Under the pieces are notes generated by a model. That model worked only from the letters and a program-made list of their open reading frames with translations. It was not told the origin of the DNA and did no database searches. Below are positions 9,355 through 18,529 of a stretch of DNA of 18,529 nt, piece after piece. The number at the start of each line of letters is the position of its first letter. Position 1 is the first letter of the stretch. The position numbers were made by a program, and so were the translations under genes. Where the stretch lies: NCBI GenBank assembly GCA_028565635.1, contig JAOXYB010017906.1, positions 1-18,529 of the forward strand, written 5' to 3'. This DNA comes from Phoronis ovalis. Its lineage: Eukaryota; Phoronida; Phoronidae.

Positions 9355-10030
9355 CATAATTTTTTTGTAACACTTTGGAGATAAGTATACAATGAGCAAT
9401 TTCACGAGGTTTCAAAGACAATGTTGTGATGTATAGGTCAGTACTGGACAATGCTGTAATGTATAGCTCAGTACTGGATAATGTTGTGATGTATAGGTCA
9501 GTACTGGACAATGCTGTAATGTATAGCTCAGTACTGGACAATGCTGTAATGTATAGCTCAAAACTGGACAATGTTGTGATGTATAGCTCAGTACTGGACA
9601 ATGTTGTGATGTATAGCTCAGTACTGGATAATATAGTTTAGGGGTAATTTCACAGGATTTCTTAATAGTTGCTTATAATTAATGATTTATTTCACGGGAA
9701 TTTGAAGATAATTTTGTAATACTTTTGGCGATAGTTATGGATAATTTCACGGGATTCTGAAGAGAATTTTGAAATAGTTTGGTGATAAATAATAAGATAT
9801 ATCACGGGATTTTGAAGATAATTTTGTAATAGTTTGGTGCTAAGTAATGATTTTTTTCCCAGGGAATTTCAAAAATAAAGTTAAAACAATTTGGTGATAA
9901 ATAATGGGTAATTTCACGTGATTTTGAAGAAAGTTTGTAATATGGTCATAGATATAGGTATTGCCACGGAATTTTGAAGAGAATTTTGTAATAATTTTGA
10001 TGAGATATATGGGTAATTTCAGGGGATTTG
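9355..10030. repeat. Degenerate ~55-bp tandem repeat after the HMGR-kinase stop
   Basis: A diverged unit containing TTCACGGGATTTTGAAGATA, ATTTTGTAATAGTTTGGTG and ATAAATAATGGGTAA recurs. The TTCAC landmark is at about 9401, 9649, 9691, 9746, 9801, 9856, 9913, 9962 and 10018, so most spacings are 49-57 bases. One copy lies left of the 30-bp array and the rest lie right of it, so the array appears to sit inside this older repeat. The repeat starts immediately after the stop codon and would form part of the 3' UTR if the transcript reaches that far. An AATAAA occurs at about 9871. Confidence 0.8.
9421..9630. repeat. Seven copies of a 30-bp tandem repeat
   Basis: Exactly seven units of the type ATGTTGTGATGTATAGCTCA + GTACTGGACA, each 30 bases, run from 9421. 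Copies differ at a few positions (GGTCA/GCTCA, TTGTGAT/CTGTAAT, GGACA/GGATA). Because 30 is a multiple of three, both strands stay open and give artificial ten-residue repeats. They are not read as genes. Confidence 0.97.
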
Positions 10031-10561
10031 GGGATCCTCAGGCTATAATAAGAAAGTACCTTGAACAAACTGCAACAGATAGATAGGACAGATAGATCAA
10101 TGTTAAGCGGACAGTTGATCGGTGGTTATAACTTAAAGGCGGTGATAGTTAGGCGGTATATGCTTGGAAAATCCGGCTTTTGGTCTCTTCATAATGTAGT
10201 AATTAATTACCACTCATAAAAAATGCTCTAATGGATATTGCATGGCCTAATATTTAACGTGTACATTACATGCACATGACTGTATGTTTTCACTGTAGAT
10301 TCTTATTTCAGTTACGTACATTGTTTGACTTTGAAAAAATAAATTCATTAGGTAATCTTACATAACGTTTTTACTTTTAAGCGCTTTCAAAAAATAATCA
10401 CATGATTTTTAAATAAAATACGTTTCTGAATTTACATAAAACATCTATTGAATAAAGAAGTAAACAATTAGTATTTATTACACTGAAAATACCTGATGTT
10501 GATTTACCTGTGACATTACTATCATTACCTATGATATTTTTTATCATATTTTTCGTTTCAG
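10031..10561. other. Spacer between the HMGR-kinase and DUF3419 genes
   Basis: AT-rich, with no coding frame recognised. Candidate poly(A) signals AATAAA occur at about 10338, 10412 and 10453, any of which could end the HMGR-kinase transcript. The right end (about 10535-10561) is a pyrimidine-rich splice acceptor, TTTTTCGTTTCAG, leading into the first DUF3419 exon. The promoter of that gene is not identified. Confidence 0.5.
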
Positions 10562-10611
10562 CGTCTCAGTGCTGTAAAATCGATACCTTACAAGAAGGAG
10601 AGTACAGAACA

Positions 10612-13600
10612 ATGTCTGTACATCTACACACAAACAATTTATCTGATATTACGATCGTAAGTTGACTTCTACTAAACTTTATTGTAGCTAGATTCATCAA
10701 ACCACCTAATAAATAAAAGGGTGACTAAATAAGCTAAATTTTATATACATCATTTCCGTAATTATTTAATTTAACATTTTTATAATTCAGTTGGGCAAAA
10801 TAATAATCGACCGATATTTTAATATTAAAAAAAATGTATGTCACACAACACCCTAATTATTTACTTTTTATCATTGAGTAACATGTTACAATGTAATAAT
10901 TCTGCAAGAATTTTCAATATGGCGGACAGATGTTGACGTAACCATGCATACAATGTGCTTTCACTGACAGCAAACAAAACATTTTCGTAGGACGGATGTT
11001 AATTCATGACTTACGTATCGATTTTTAAATTTTAAAGTAAATGTGTCGGAAGTTTTATAAATATCTACATGCAGCCCAACATAATAGAGGATTATTGAAA
11101 ACAAAAAAGTCACAGAACGATGTGCAGACTACGATAGCGTTTTCGCCGTTTGTTTAAGTTAAAAGGGATTGGTCAAAATTACATGCTATGGTGGTTTCCC
11201 GTTTTTCGTGCAAATATTTAGCCTGTTTGATATAATTATAAATTTCAGCAGGAAACACTGCACAACTGTTTGTTGCTTTTCTAAAAGAGTATTTAAACAT
11301 ATTAAGACAGTTTTACCGTTTTAAATCATAAATTCCATATGTCCGCTTTACATGCCTACATAACTTTACATTACTTTAAATGTCTGGTATATGTTTACTA
11401 CTGCTTTAAATTATACACATTTCAGATGCCTTCATATAATTTAGTACGTATACAGTACAATATTTTAAGAATGGAGAGGTGACAGGCTTTAAAGTAATAT
11501 TCGATTTTTTAATACTGCTATATCTAGCTGTTCGCATAAATAACAGGCACGCGGGACAAAGTATTGCAAGTTTATCTGTTTATTATCTTAAACCATTTCT
11601 TCCTAGGATGTTAAGCTCTTTGTGGCGTCGGATAACTTTCTATCCTGTGAAACATGAAAATCTCACGACTAATGGCTCAAAGAAGATAGATTTTACACAA
11701 ATCAGATATTCACAGGTTAGCATTATCAGCAAAAGGATTAAAATGCATTATTTTAAAACCGCATGTTTGAGACCAGGGTTTGAGACATAGTTAAAACAAT
11801 ATGTCTTAGCCTCTACAACGTTTGCTGGAAGGGGAGGCAATTGTGAGAATGACTGATTGGTTCTATTCAATTAATGTGCGTATAATTGTATGCAATAGTA
11901 CATGTATAGGAAATGGGTTTACTGGAAAGTATCTTCCCATATCTCCTCTAAACAACTAAACACGGAGAAAGCCTTACTTTTGTAACTTATAAACCGACGC
12001 CATTGGCCAATGTTTTGTTAAGCTTACATGTGAAAAACAGAAGCACAGAACGAGATCATTTTAGAACTAATGCCAATACGTACATGCGCCAGCATATTGC
12101 TTTACCATTGTATAATATTATGCACGTGGACCATGACTTGTGTTATTAAAGTCGTGAATAAAAAACTATCCAAATGTTTCACCAAACATCAAAATCGCTC
12201 TAACAGTTAATTCATATGTTTTTCTGTATTGCTACTTTAAGTAATGGAGACTTTACAAACAACTGATCGATTCCTCGCCCCTTCAGACAAACTTTTATCA
12301 CTTAAAAATACGTCCTTAACAATATACCTTGATATTATATAACATTGTATTAAGAGTAATAGTGGTTTATCTGTAATTTTATAACACTTTCGGGCTGAAT
12401 AGTGCAGTTTTGATAATTCATTACGGAATTTTTTCTCTAAAAATATATCTAAGTAAAGCTTAAGTCATATTATACGTGATTATTTGTATCATGATTTCGT
12501 TACAACGCTTCATGCAACTTACATACACGAGTTTATAATGTGCTCATCAACATACAACATCATGCATGAATATCTTTTTCACTTTTACAGCTGTGGGAAG
12601 ATACTGAAATCTTGAGACAAGGCATGAGAGTAAAGCTTGATGATCGAGTGCTATTCATAGCGGCTGCAGGTGACAACGCCTTAGCGTTACTATTGGACGA
12701 CCCGTCTGAAGTGGTGGCGCTAGACATCTCTCCGTCTCAGATTGCTTTATGTTCCTTGAAGATAGAAGCGATAAAACATCTGAAGTATGAAGAGGTCAAG
12801 TGTCTACTTGGTTTTGGGGATTATGACGGCAACAGTAGACTGGAAATGTATTGCAAAGTCCGAAAGTTTCTATCTTGCGACACTAAAACGTTTTGGGATG
12901 CGCATGAGGCTGAAATAGGGTCAGGTATTATCCACTGTGGAAAACTGGAAAATTTCTATCGTATTTTTCGCCAATATTATTTACCAATTGCAATTTCTGA
13001 GAATACAATACAGGCCTTCTTGAAAAGTTCTTCCATATGTGAGCAAAGAGGTCACTATGAGACGGAATGGAATGGTGTCTTGTGGAGATTTGTCAATAAA
13101 CTTTATTTTGGAGAAGTTTTAATTGGTAGTTTCGGACGTGATAAATCCTTTTTTGAGCACAATCAGATTAACGTGTCCTCGCACATGTTAAATAGAATAA
13201 AACATGCTTTATGTGACTTGTCCATTCAGGATAATTTTTATCTTGAATATGTCTTAACTGGTAAAATTTCTGGTAGTTGTGGATTACCAGTTTATTTACA
13301 ACCTAATAATTACAGCGTCATTCGGGAACAAATCGATAGATTAACCCTGGTGCGAGGAGATCTCTTAGGGTATTGTAAGCAAGTAGCTAAGCTTGACTAC
13401 GAGAAGCATTTTGATGCGTTTAATCTGTCTGATGTATTCGAGTGGTTTTCTGATGATATGAATGTTAGAATGTTTGATGCTATCATTGCTTCAGGGAAGA
13501 TGAATTCCCGGCTATGTTACTGGAATTTTGTCATTAAACGGGATGGTCACGTGTATATGCCACAAAAATTAGTTCACGACAAAGAGTTGTCCAAACACCT

Positions 13601-13658
13601 GCATGAGAAAGATAGAACGTATTTTTACAGAGATTTTATTGTAAACAGAATTGTTTGA
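10612..13658 (+). CDS. DUF3419 (BtaA-like) SAM-dependent 3-amino-3-carboxypropyl transferase
   Basis: Coding exons are 10612-10656 and 12591-13658 (370 residues). Known members such as BtaA move the 3-amino-3-carboxypropyl group of S-adenosylmethionine onto diacylglycerol to start betaine-lipid synthesis; many DUF3419 proteins have no assigned substrate. Visible: WED (17-19) near the N-terminus, the SAM-binding loop IAAAGDNALALL (from 38), acidic Asp60 after strand 2 in VVALDIS, GRDKSFF (197-203), FNLSDVFEW (292-300) and RLCYWNF (322-328). The start ATG has A at -3 and puts WED where I expect it in this family, and total length is close to family size. The exon has an upstream acceptor at 10561, so a leader exon probably exists. 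The companion methyltransferase BtaB is not in the window. The family call is firm; the substrate is unknown. Confidence 0.9.
10657..12590 (+). other. Phase-0 intron of the DUF3419 gene
   Basis: The donor GATC|GTAAGT starts at 10657 and the acceptor TTTTTCACTTTTACAG ends at 12590. Joining gives ...LSDITI|LWEDTEIL..., which reproduces the family N-terminus (hydrophobic residues then WED). The 1.9-kb interior is AT-rich and has no recognisable gene. A 103-codon frame at 11479-11790 starts on GTG and resembles nothing known. CAATATGGCGG (10915-10925) and TGACGTAA (10934-10941) are promoter-type motifs close together. Confidence 0.85.
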
Positions 13659-13670
13659 CTGCAGTCTGGA

Positions 13671-13676
13671 AATAAA
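13671..13676 (+). terminator. Poly(A) signal AATAAA of the DUF3419 gene
   Basis: A canonical AATAAA lies 12 bases after the TGA stop (13656-13658). If used, the 3' UTR would be only about 30-40 bases. No other strong candidate lies close by. Confidence 0.6.
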
Positions 13677-13858
13677 TGATAAGCACATGTTTTATATACA
13701 CACAATCTATCTGTAATTAGTGTGGACAGTCGTAACACGACAGTCGTTTGGGTTAGGCTTTTAGACACTTCTAGTAGTTCTATATATGGATATATGGGTA
13801 CAAATCCTGGTGGGCAGGAAATATGAGAGTGGGTACCCATGTTCCAACATGGCTTTTC

Positions 13859-13990
13859 AAAAAGCCACTAACGAAGGGAAATTTTGCAAAAAATACACCC
13901 TAAGGAAGTGAGTTTTTTGAATAAATACACCCTTAAGGAAGTGACTTTTGGAAAAAACAATCCCTAACGAAGTGTCGCACCTCCAAAAAA
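13859..13990. repeat. Imperfect ~33-bp tandem repeat, about four copies
   Basis: A unit of the type AAAAATACACCCTAAGGAAG + TGACTTTTGG recurs: CTAACGAAGG near 13868, CTAAGGAAGTG near 13900, TTAAGGAAGTG near 13933 and CTAACGAAGTG near 13964. Copies are diverged, especially in the A runs. The array lies about 200 bases downstream of the DUF3419 gene. Confidence 0.75.
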
Positions 13991-14819
13991 CATCTGTTAA
14001 TCTGTTTAATGTTACTCTTTGGTATTATAACAAAAACTGAGACTAATGTTTTCAATAGAAGTAAAATCAGGAGGTAAATCTACATCCATATCCTCATATA
14101 ACATAACAGACATACGTTTTTTAAAGCAGACATTGAGCCAGAATTGTCTTGTATTTGAACCGTGCTCACTAGGTGTCAGCAAGGAACAAACTGCGGAAAA
14201 TCTGCTTCCGGTAATATGTTTGGGGATTTACCGGTATGGCAACGGTAATTTTGACACATTTTCACATAAGAAATATCTAAAAGTCTTTATTAATTCATAA
14301 ACCGTCCTTAATTGCCATGAAAATTTACTAAAGATGAAGTTATGTGCCGAAAAAAAAGTATATTTAAACACGGCGACAACTTGGCGGAATCGTGATAATT
14401 CCTAGATTAAGCTTGGCACGTTTGCGTTGCGTGTTTATTTAAAGTCAAAACTTATATGTGGACAAGGTGGATTGTCCACATGCCTATTTATTTGTCAATA
14501 TTTTACAAAAATCAGTTTATGCTTTCTAGTAATAAAAACAATTTAAACAAAAACCCTGTAAAATGGATATTTTTTAATTATTACGTCATGTTACCTAAGT
14601 TTTTTATTGTCTCAGAAATTAACAGTCCAAATTTCAGGTTAATAGCTTCATTCGTTGAAAAGATATAAGGAAAATAGTAAACCTCCTGTGAATCTATAGT
14701 TAGTCAGCCTGTTACGGAACGGTGTCGCAACAGCGCCCTCTGTATCATATATATAAACTTTAATTTCGCCACGTCTTTGACGGGTGGTAGGATGTCAAGT
14801 TTCCTCAATCTCGGAACTT
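13991..14819. other. AT-rich stretch, no gene recognised
   Basis: Short plus-strand frames (14046-14300 and 14456-14668) have no family resemblance and AT-driven composition. The part from about 14700, which is less AT-rich, may be the decayed 3' end of the minus-strand retroelement that becomes recognisable at 14820. Confidence 0.5.
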
Positions 14820-16290
14820 TTACCAAAGTCCTGGGAGGGTTCTGCGTAGAATTTTGGCTGTACCTAGCAGTGCGCCCTTCTGTATGGTAGTGCAGTCGTG
14901 TTGTGCTGGTATTTCATTTAGCCACTGTTGATGCATCGGTGTTGTAGCACCCAGGGCACCTATGACTACCGGGATACCTTTTGTATCCATTTTCCATATT
15001 CTGCTCGGTTCTTCCCTTAGTGGTTGGTATTTTTCTATCTTTTCATGTTCTCTCTTCTTGATGTTGCTATCATTCTTGTCTTTGTCTATGATTACTATGT
15101 CAGGTTGATTGGCCATGACGTACTCATTTCCGTTTGGATGTGGATATCCCAGTTTGCTCATTCTCAACTACCTTGGCTGGTGTTTCCCACCAGTTCTTTA
15201 GTTGACTCTTCCAGTGTATTCCTTGCAGATATTTCTGTTTATATTATCCCTGCTACTTGGTTGTGCCTTTGTAAGCCTTGTAAGCCGTTCCTGCGAGTTG
15301 TTTGCATCCACTGATAATGTGTTGGATTGATTGTTTCATCATGTTTGTTACATAATCTGCATCTGGAATCATGCCTAGTGTGGTATATCTTAGTTTCTAT
15401 TGCTCTGGTTTTTGTTCTTGAGCTGCTATTATTATTAGAGCCTCGGTGTTATCACGTACTAGGTTGGTTTTTTTCGCGCCATTGGTAGGTCCGTGGAATA
15501 TCAGCAACGGCTGAGATCTGTTGGTGGATTCTACCGTGTAGTGCTTTTTCCTGCCATTTCCATTGGTTTTGCACTGTTATGTCTTCGCAATGTGATTCTT
15601 GTATATTGCGGTATTCGGCAATCAGCAGTTATTTGTTACCCATTATCTGGACATATTTTCGCATGCCTTCTGCTTCGCTTCGTATGCTTGTCTCTATGCT
15701 GGTCAGGTCTCGACCTCCTTCTTTTCTTGCAGTGAACAGTCTCTTAGTGGTTGAGTTTGGATGAAATGCTCCGTGTATTGTGAACAGCTTTCTTGTTTGT
15801 GCGTCTAGTTTCTTTTGGTCTTCCTTTGGCCAGTATATCACAGCTGCAAGGCGTAGGTGTTAATTGCTATGGTTTTGTTCTTAGCTGTCAACTGGTTTTT
15901 CAATACTTGTCGTACTCTTTTCTTATACTCAGATGTTTCTTTTTGTCTGACTTCCTGTTTATGGTTTCCGTATTACTGCAGGATTCCCAAGTACTTGTAG
16001 CTTTCTTCAACGTCTTGCATGTAAGCCATCAGAGATTTCAATTCCTCGAGTTTCAACCATTTTCACCCATTTGTCAAGGCCGAATATTATTCCAATTTCA
16101 TTGCTGTATATCCTTGTTAGGTGGACCAAGGAGTCTATGTCTCTTTCGTTAATGGCGTACAATTTGATATCATCTATATAAAGGAGGTGGTTGATCTTCG
16201 TATCACTCTTGAATTTGTATCCATACTCACTTTTTTGATGATATTACTCAGCGGGTTTAAACTGATACAGAATAGTAGTGGTAGAGACCA
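14820..16290 (-). pseudogene. Decayed retroelement, reverse-transcriptase C-terminal half
   Basis: Read on the minus strand from 16290 down: LPLLFCISLNPLSNIIKK (16290-16231), a frame change, then KINHLLYIDDIKLYAINE with the YIDD form of the reverse-transcriptase catalytic motif (about 16190-16140). A second frame change precedes DVEESYKYLGI (about 16020), then TRKLFTIHGAFHPNSTTKRL and RKEGGRDL (15800-15690), and finally NQPDIVIIDKD, IPVVIGALGATTPMHQQWL and LLGTAKILRRTL (15110-14830). These blocks in this order match a retroelement protein I associate with bivalve genomes, probably of non-LTR type. Stops and frameshifts show it is dead. The N-terminal part is missing, consistent with 5' truncation near 16290. 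Confidence 0.85.
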
Positions 16291-17870
16291 ATATTTTAAA
16301 AAAATACCAAATGGAGCCCACTACAAAATTCATAATTCATTAATAATTTTAAAATCTTTACACTGATTGGTCGATTTATTTTATTTTGGTAAATGAAGCG
16401 CAACAAATAAATTACAGTACATAAAAGTGGCGTTCCATATCCAAGGATAACACATAAAGCTAAGAACTTTAATAGGAAGTTAAGAATACGTTCGGATTTG
16501 AATCTGGAGCTGAGGATAAAATAGTCCGACCGTTGCCAAGTGTTTTTCACTTCATTTCGACCAATAATACTGGAAATCTTGGTGCTTGGTAACATATATT
16601 TGTCCCCTCTCTTTTATGAGTATTCCAGGAGTATATGAAGACTCTTTTATAATGTTTTATTATTATTTATTTATTGACGAACCGAAAATGTCACTGTTTA
16701 TAATAATTAATGTCTAGTTCTTCTACACTTTTTTTTACTAATATTCAGAAAAAAAAATCACTCAATAAGTTATATACCGGATAGTATAATTTTATTATTA
16801 AACTGCATAGCTAAACAGAAACAGAAACTAAACAGCAAAACAAATATTCACTAGTTCCTGCTGAAATTTATTACAAATGCAATCAGCAAACTTATCCATT
16901 AAGTGTAACGCAAATGTTCATGATGTTCAGGAATTATTCGACCTGCTGAGGGGTAATTTTAGTACGAGAATGGATGGACCGCACGTTGTAATCCCATAAG
17001 TTGCTGCGTTCAGAGCGCCGCCAAGCGACATATTACAAAATAACATTGTATATATGGTGAATATAAAGTTTAGCTCGCCCTTTAAGATAGGCAGTGTTAT
17101 GGGGTCTCTGATGCTATAGTCTAGTAAAAATGAACCAAAACTTCTTTTTGCTGGAAATATAAGTAAAATGTCAGACAGATAATTAAAAAGCATCTGTTTC
17201 GTAGTCAAATTTTATTTATACCAGGTTTAAAGTTAAAAAATGGAGAAACAATAATCCATAAAAATAATTGTTTTTTCTGTTTTCATTTTTCAAAATGTTT
17301 TTGCCTATAATCTGCATTTAGTCTTATTTCAGGATTATCCAATCCAGTCACATTAGATAAGCAGCCTCTTAATGATTGGGAATTTATCCACTCGAGCTAA
17401 AACAGGTTCACATTACAATGTATTCCCAGCAAGTGGCATCATGGAAGTCATTGAAATCATCCGTGCCTCATCCAAAAAAGCTCTATAAAGGTGTCTTGAA
17501 TATTGAAAAAATATCAGCAGATGATACATTAATAGACATGCAGTGATTGAATAGTACAAGTGACTAAATTTAATTTACCATATAACTTCAGCCCATAGTA
17601 TCATAGTTACTAGTCCTGCAAGTATGACCCTACTATGGACACTCTACGGCTTGTCCGTAGGTTCATGACCGCCTCGTATCTTAGACCAGCCAAAGTTCGA
17701 AAACACTTACTTTCCTAATAAATTCCACCCAAATGTTTGCTTCTGTCTATTCCTCGACTACTCCGCTTCTTATACCACCGTATCCAAATAACTAAATCAA
17801 AGATTCAACAGCACATCAGCATAAAATCCAAAATGCACTCTTGAACATCACAAAATGACGCAGCCATCAT
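16291..17870. other. AT-rich stretch, no gene recognised
   Basis: No convincing coding frame. Minus-strand frames at 16296-16595 and 16927-17208 have no recognisable motif. A 17-base hairpin CTACGGCTTGTCCGTAG (17643-17659) follows an inverted pair CCATAGTA/TACTATGG just upstream (about 17592 and 17631); it may be a fragment of an inverted-repeat element. Confidence 0.5.
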
Positions 17871-18130
17871 TCGCATGACGTCACTAAAGTCAAGGTTATT
17901 TGACATACACTAGTATCGATAATATGATAACGCTTTAAAGAAAGAGAACAGTTCCAAATAATCGTACAGGAAAATGAATGTGAGATGTTATTACTAATAC
18001 ATTTTTCTTCCGGCAGGTAGCGCTGTCAGAGTTTTGCATTACTTCTCGCTGGTTTGAGAAATTTTACGTCATTCGTTCAACGCCTGCGCACTAGCATACG
18101 TCTTCAGTGTTTTCGGCAGATGATGGATGT
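17870..18130. promoter_or_regulatory. Promoter-like cluster of motifs near the right edge
   Basis: Within about 220 bases lie a perfect cAMP-response palindrome TGACGTCA (17876-17883), an ETS-type CTTCCGG (18007-18013) and an NRF1-like GCCTGCGCAC (18082-18091), in a patch less AT-rich than its surroundings. These motifs are common in TATA-less animal promoters. No first exon is identified, so direction and target are unknown. It may be coincidence. Confidence 0.25.
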
Positions 18131-18462
18131 TCATCCAGTTACTTGCACTTACAATACTTTCTTAAAAAAATTCTGTTTTTTGAGACATACTTACTAAGAA
18201 ACATGTAGTGGTGGCAGAAAAACGCTAAGCTGTAATTATGTCTACAATGTAGGTACGTTTCATTTGCAAAACTTGTTCGAGTTCAAATTTGCAGTTGGGA
18301 TAACTATATTGGGCAACGTTGTTATATGAAATGAAGCGCACTGTATTGTCATGTGATTATTATCCATTTTAACGGCCGTGGAGAACACCGAGACACTTAA
18401 GCTTATACAAACTAGATTATGCAGTGTTGCACAGAGACACGAGATATATAGCAACGTCAAGT

Positions 18463-18529
18463 TAGCAGATAGCAGATAGCAGATAGCAGATGAAAACGTG
18501 AAGTTAGCAGATAACAGATAGCAGATAGC
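18463..18529. repeat. 7-bp microsatellite (AGCAGAT) running off the window
   Basis: AGCAGAT repeats in tandem from about 18464 to 18491, is interrupted by a short GAAAACGTGAAGTT stretch, and resumes to the last base. The true length is unknown because the window ends inside it. Confidence 0.9.

Noticed and set aside
9257-9641. Open frames on both strands with ten-residue repeats such as MYSSVLDNVV
   Set aside because: They arise from the exact 30-base period of the tandem array, which keeps frames open. There is no independent sign of coding.
11479-11790. 103-codon frame in the DUF3419 intron
   Set aside because: It starts on GTG, resembles no family, and lies in an intron bounded by good splice sites.
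15024-16366. Several plus-strand frames over the retroelement
   Set aside because: They are antisense to the recognisable reverse-transcriptase blocks on the minus strand.
16927-17208. 93-codon minus-strand frame with hydrophobic stretches
   Set aside because: It has no recognisable motif, splice context or homologous pattern; AT-rich DNA often gives such frames.
1-18529. CRISPR array or prophage reading of the tandem repeats
   Set aside because: The repeats are contiguous without unique spacers, no cas or phage genes are present, and the genes have spliceosomal introns.

Overview
The window looks like nuclear DNA from an invertebrate animal, most likely a mollusc such as a bivalve. It is AT-rich, with GT-AG introns, minisatellites, a tRNA-derived SINE, an inverted-repeat element and a decayed reverse-transcriptase element of a type I associate with bivalve genomes. 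The species assignment is inference. No prokaryotic features (operon spacing, ribosome binding sites) are seen. Nearly all convincing coding sequence lies in two neighbouring plus-strand genes between about 5.7 and 13.7 kb.

Gene 1 (coding exons 5979-6662 and 7393-9354) encodes about 881 residues. The first half is a class I HMG-CoA reductase (HMGR) catalytic domain with all catalytic residues visible and no membrane domain. The same long exon then reads without interruption into a small-molecule kinase of the aminoglycoside/choline/ecdysteroid kinase fold. Gene 2 (coding exons 10612-10656 and 12591-13658) encodes about 370 residues of the DUF3419 family, relatives of BtaA, the S-adenosylmethionine:diacylglycerol 3-amino-3-carboxypropyl transferase of betaine-lipid synthesis. 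The two genes share a strand and lie about 1.26 kb apart. Each has one visible coding intron, in phase 0, with most of the enzyme in one long exon. I infer a reductase-kinase-aminocarboxypropyl transferase module, distinct from the ordinary membrane-bound sterol-pathway HMGR of animals and possibly acquired by lateral transfer.

Layout: 1-2498 is AT-rich DNA with no gene recognised. 2499-2746 is a probable dispersed element. 2863-3425 is a minisatellite with higher-order structure. 4023-4489 is an inverted-repeat (MITE-like) element. 4754-5235 is a tRNA-derived SINE. 5650-5977 is the probable promoter/5' UTR of gene 1, with an E-box and a 5' UTR intron. The gene 1 intron carries five copies of a 25-bp repeat. 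Directly after its stop codon are a 7 x 30-bp array and a degenerate 55-bp repeat. The 1.9-kb intron of gene 2 has no recognisable gene. Gene 2 ends with a poly(A) signal 12 bases after its stop. 14820-16290 is a decayed reverse-transcriptase element on the minus strand. 17870-18100 has promoter-like motifs that may belong to a gene outside the window, and the right edge runs into a 7-bp microsatellite.

How the genes may work together (inference): the reductase would make mevalonate or a related alcohol, the fused kinase could phosphorylate that or a related alcohol, and the DUF3419 enzyme would add a 3-amino-3-carboxypropyl group from S-adenosylmethionine to some acceptor. The sequence alone fixes neither substrate nor product.
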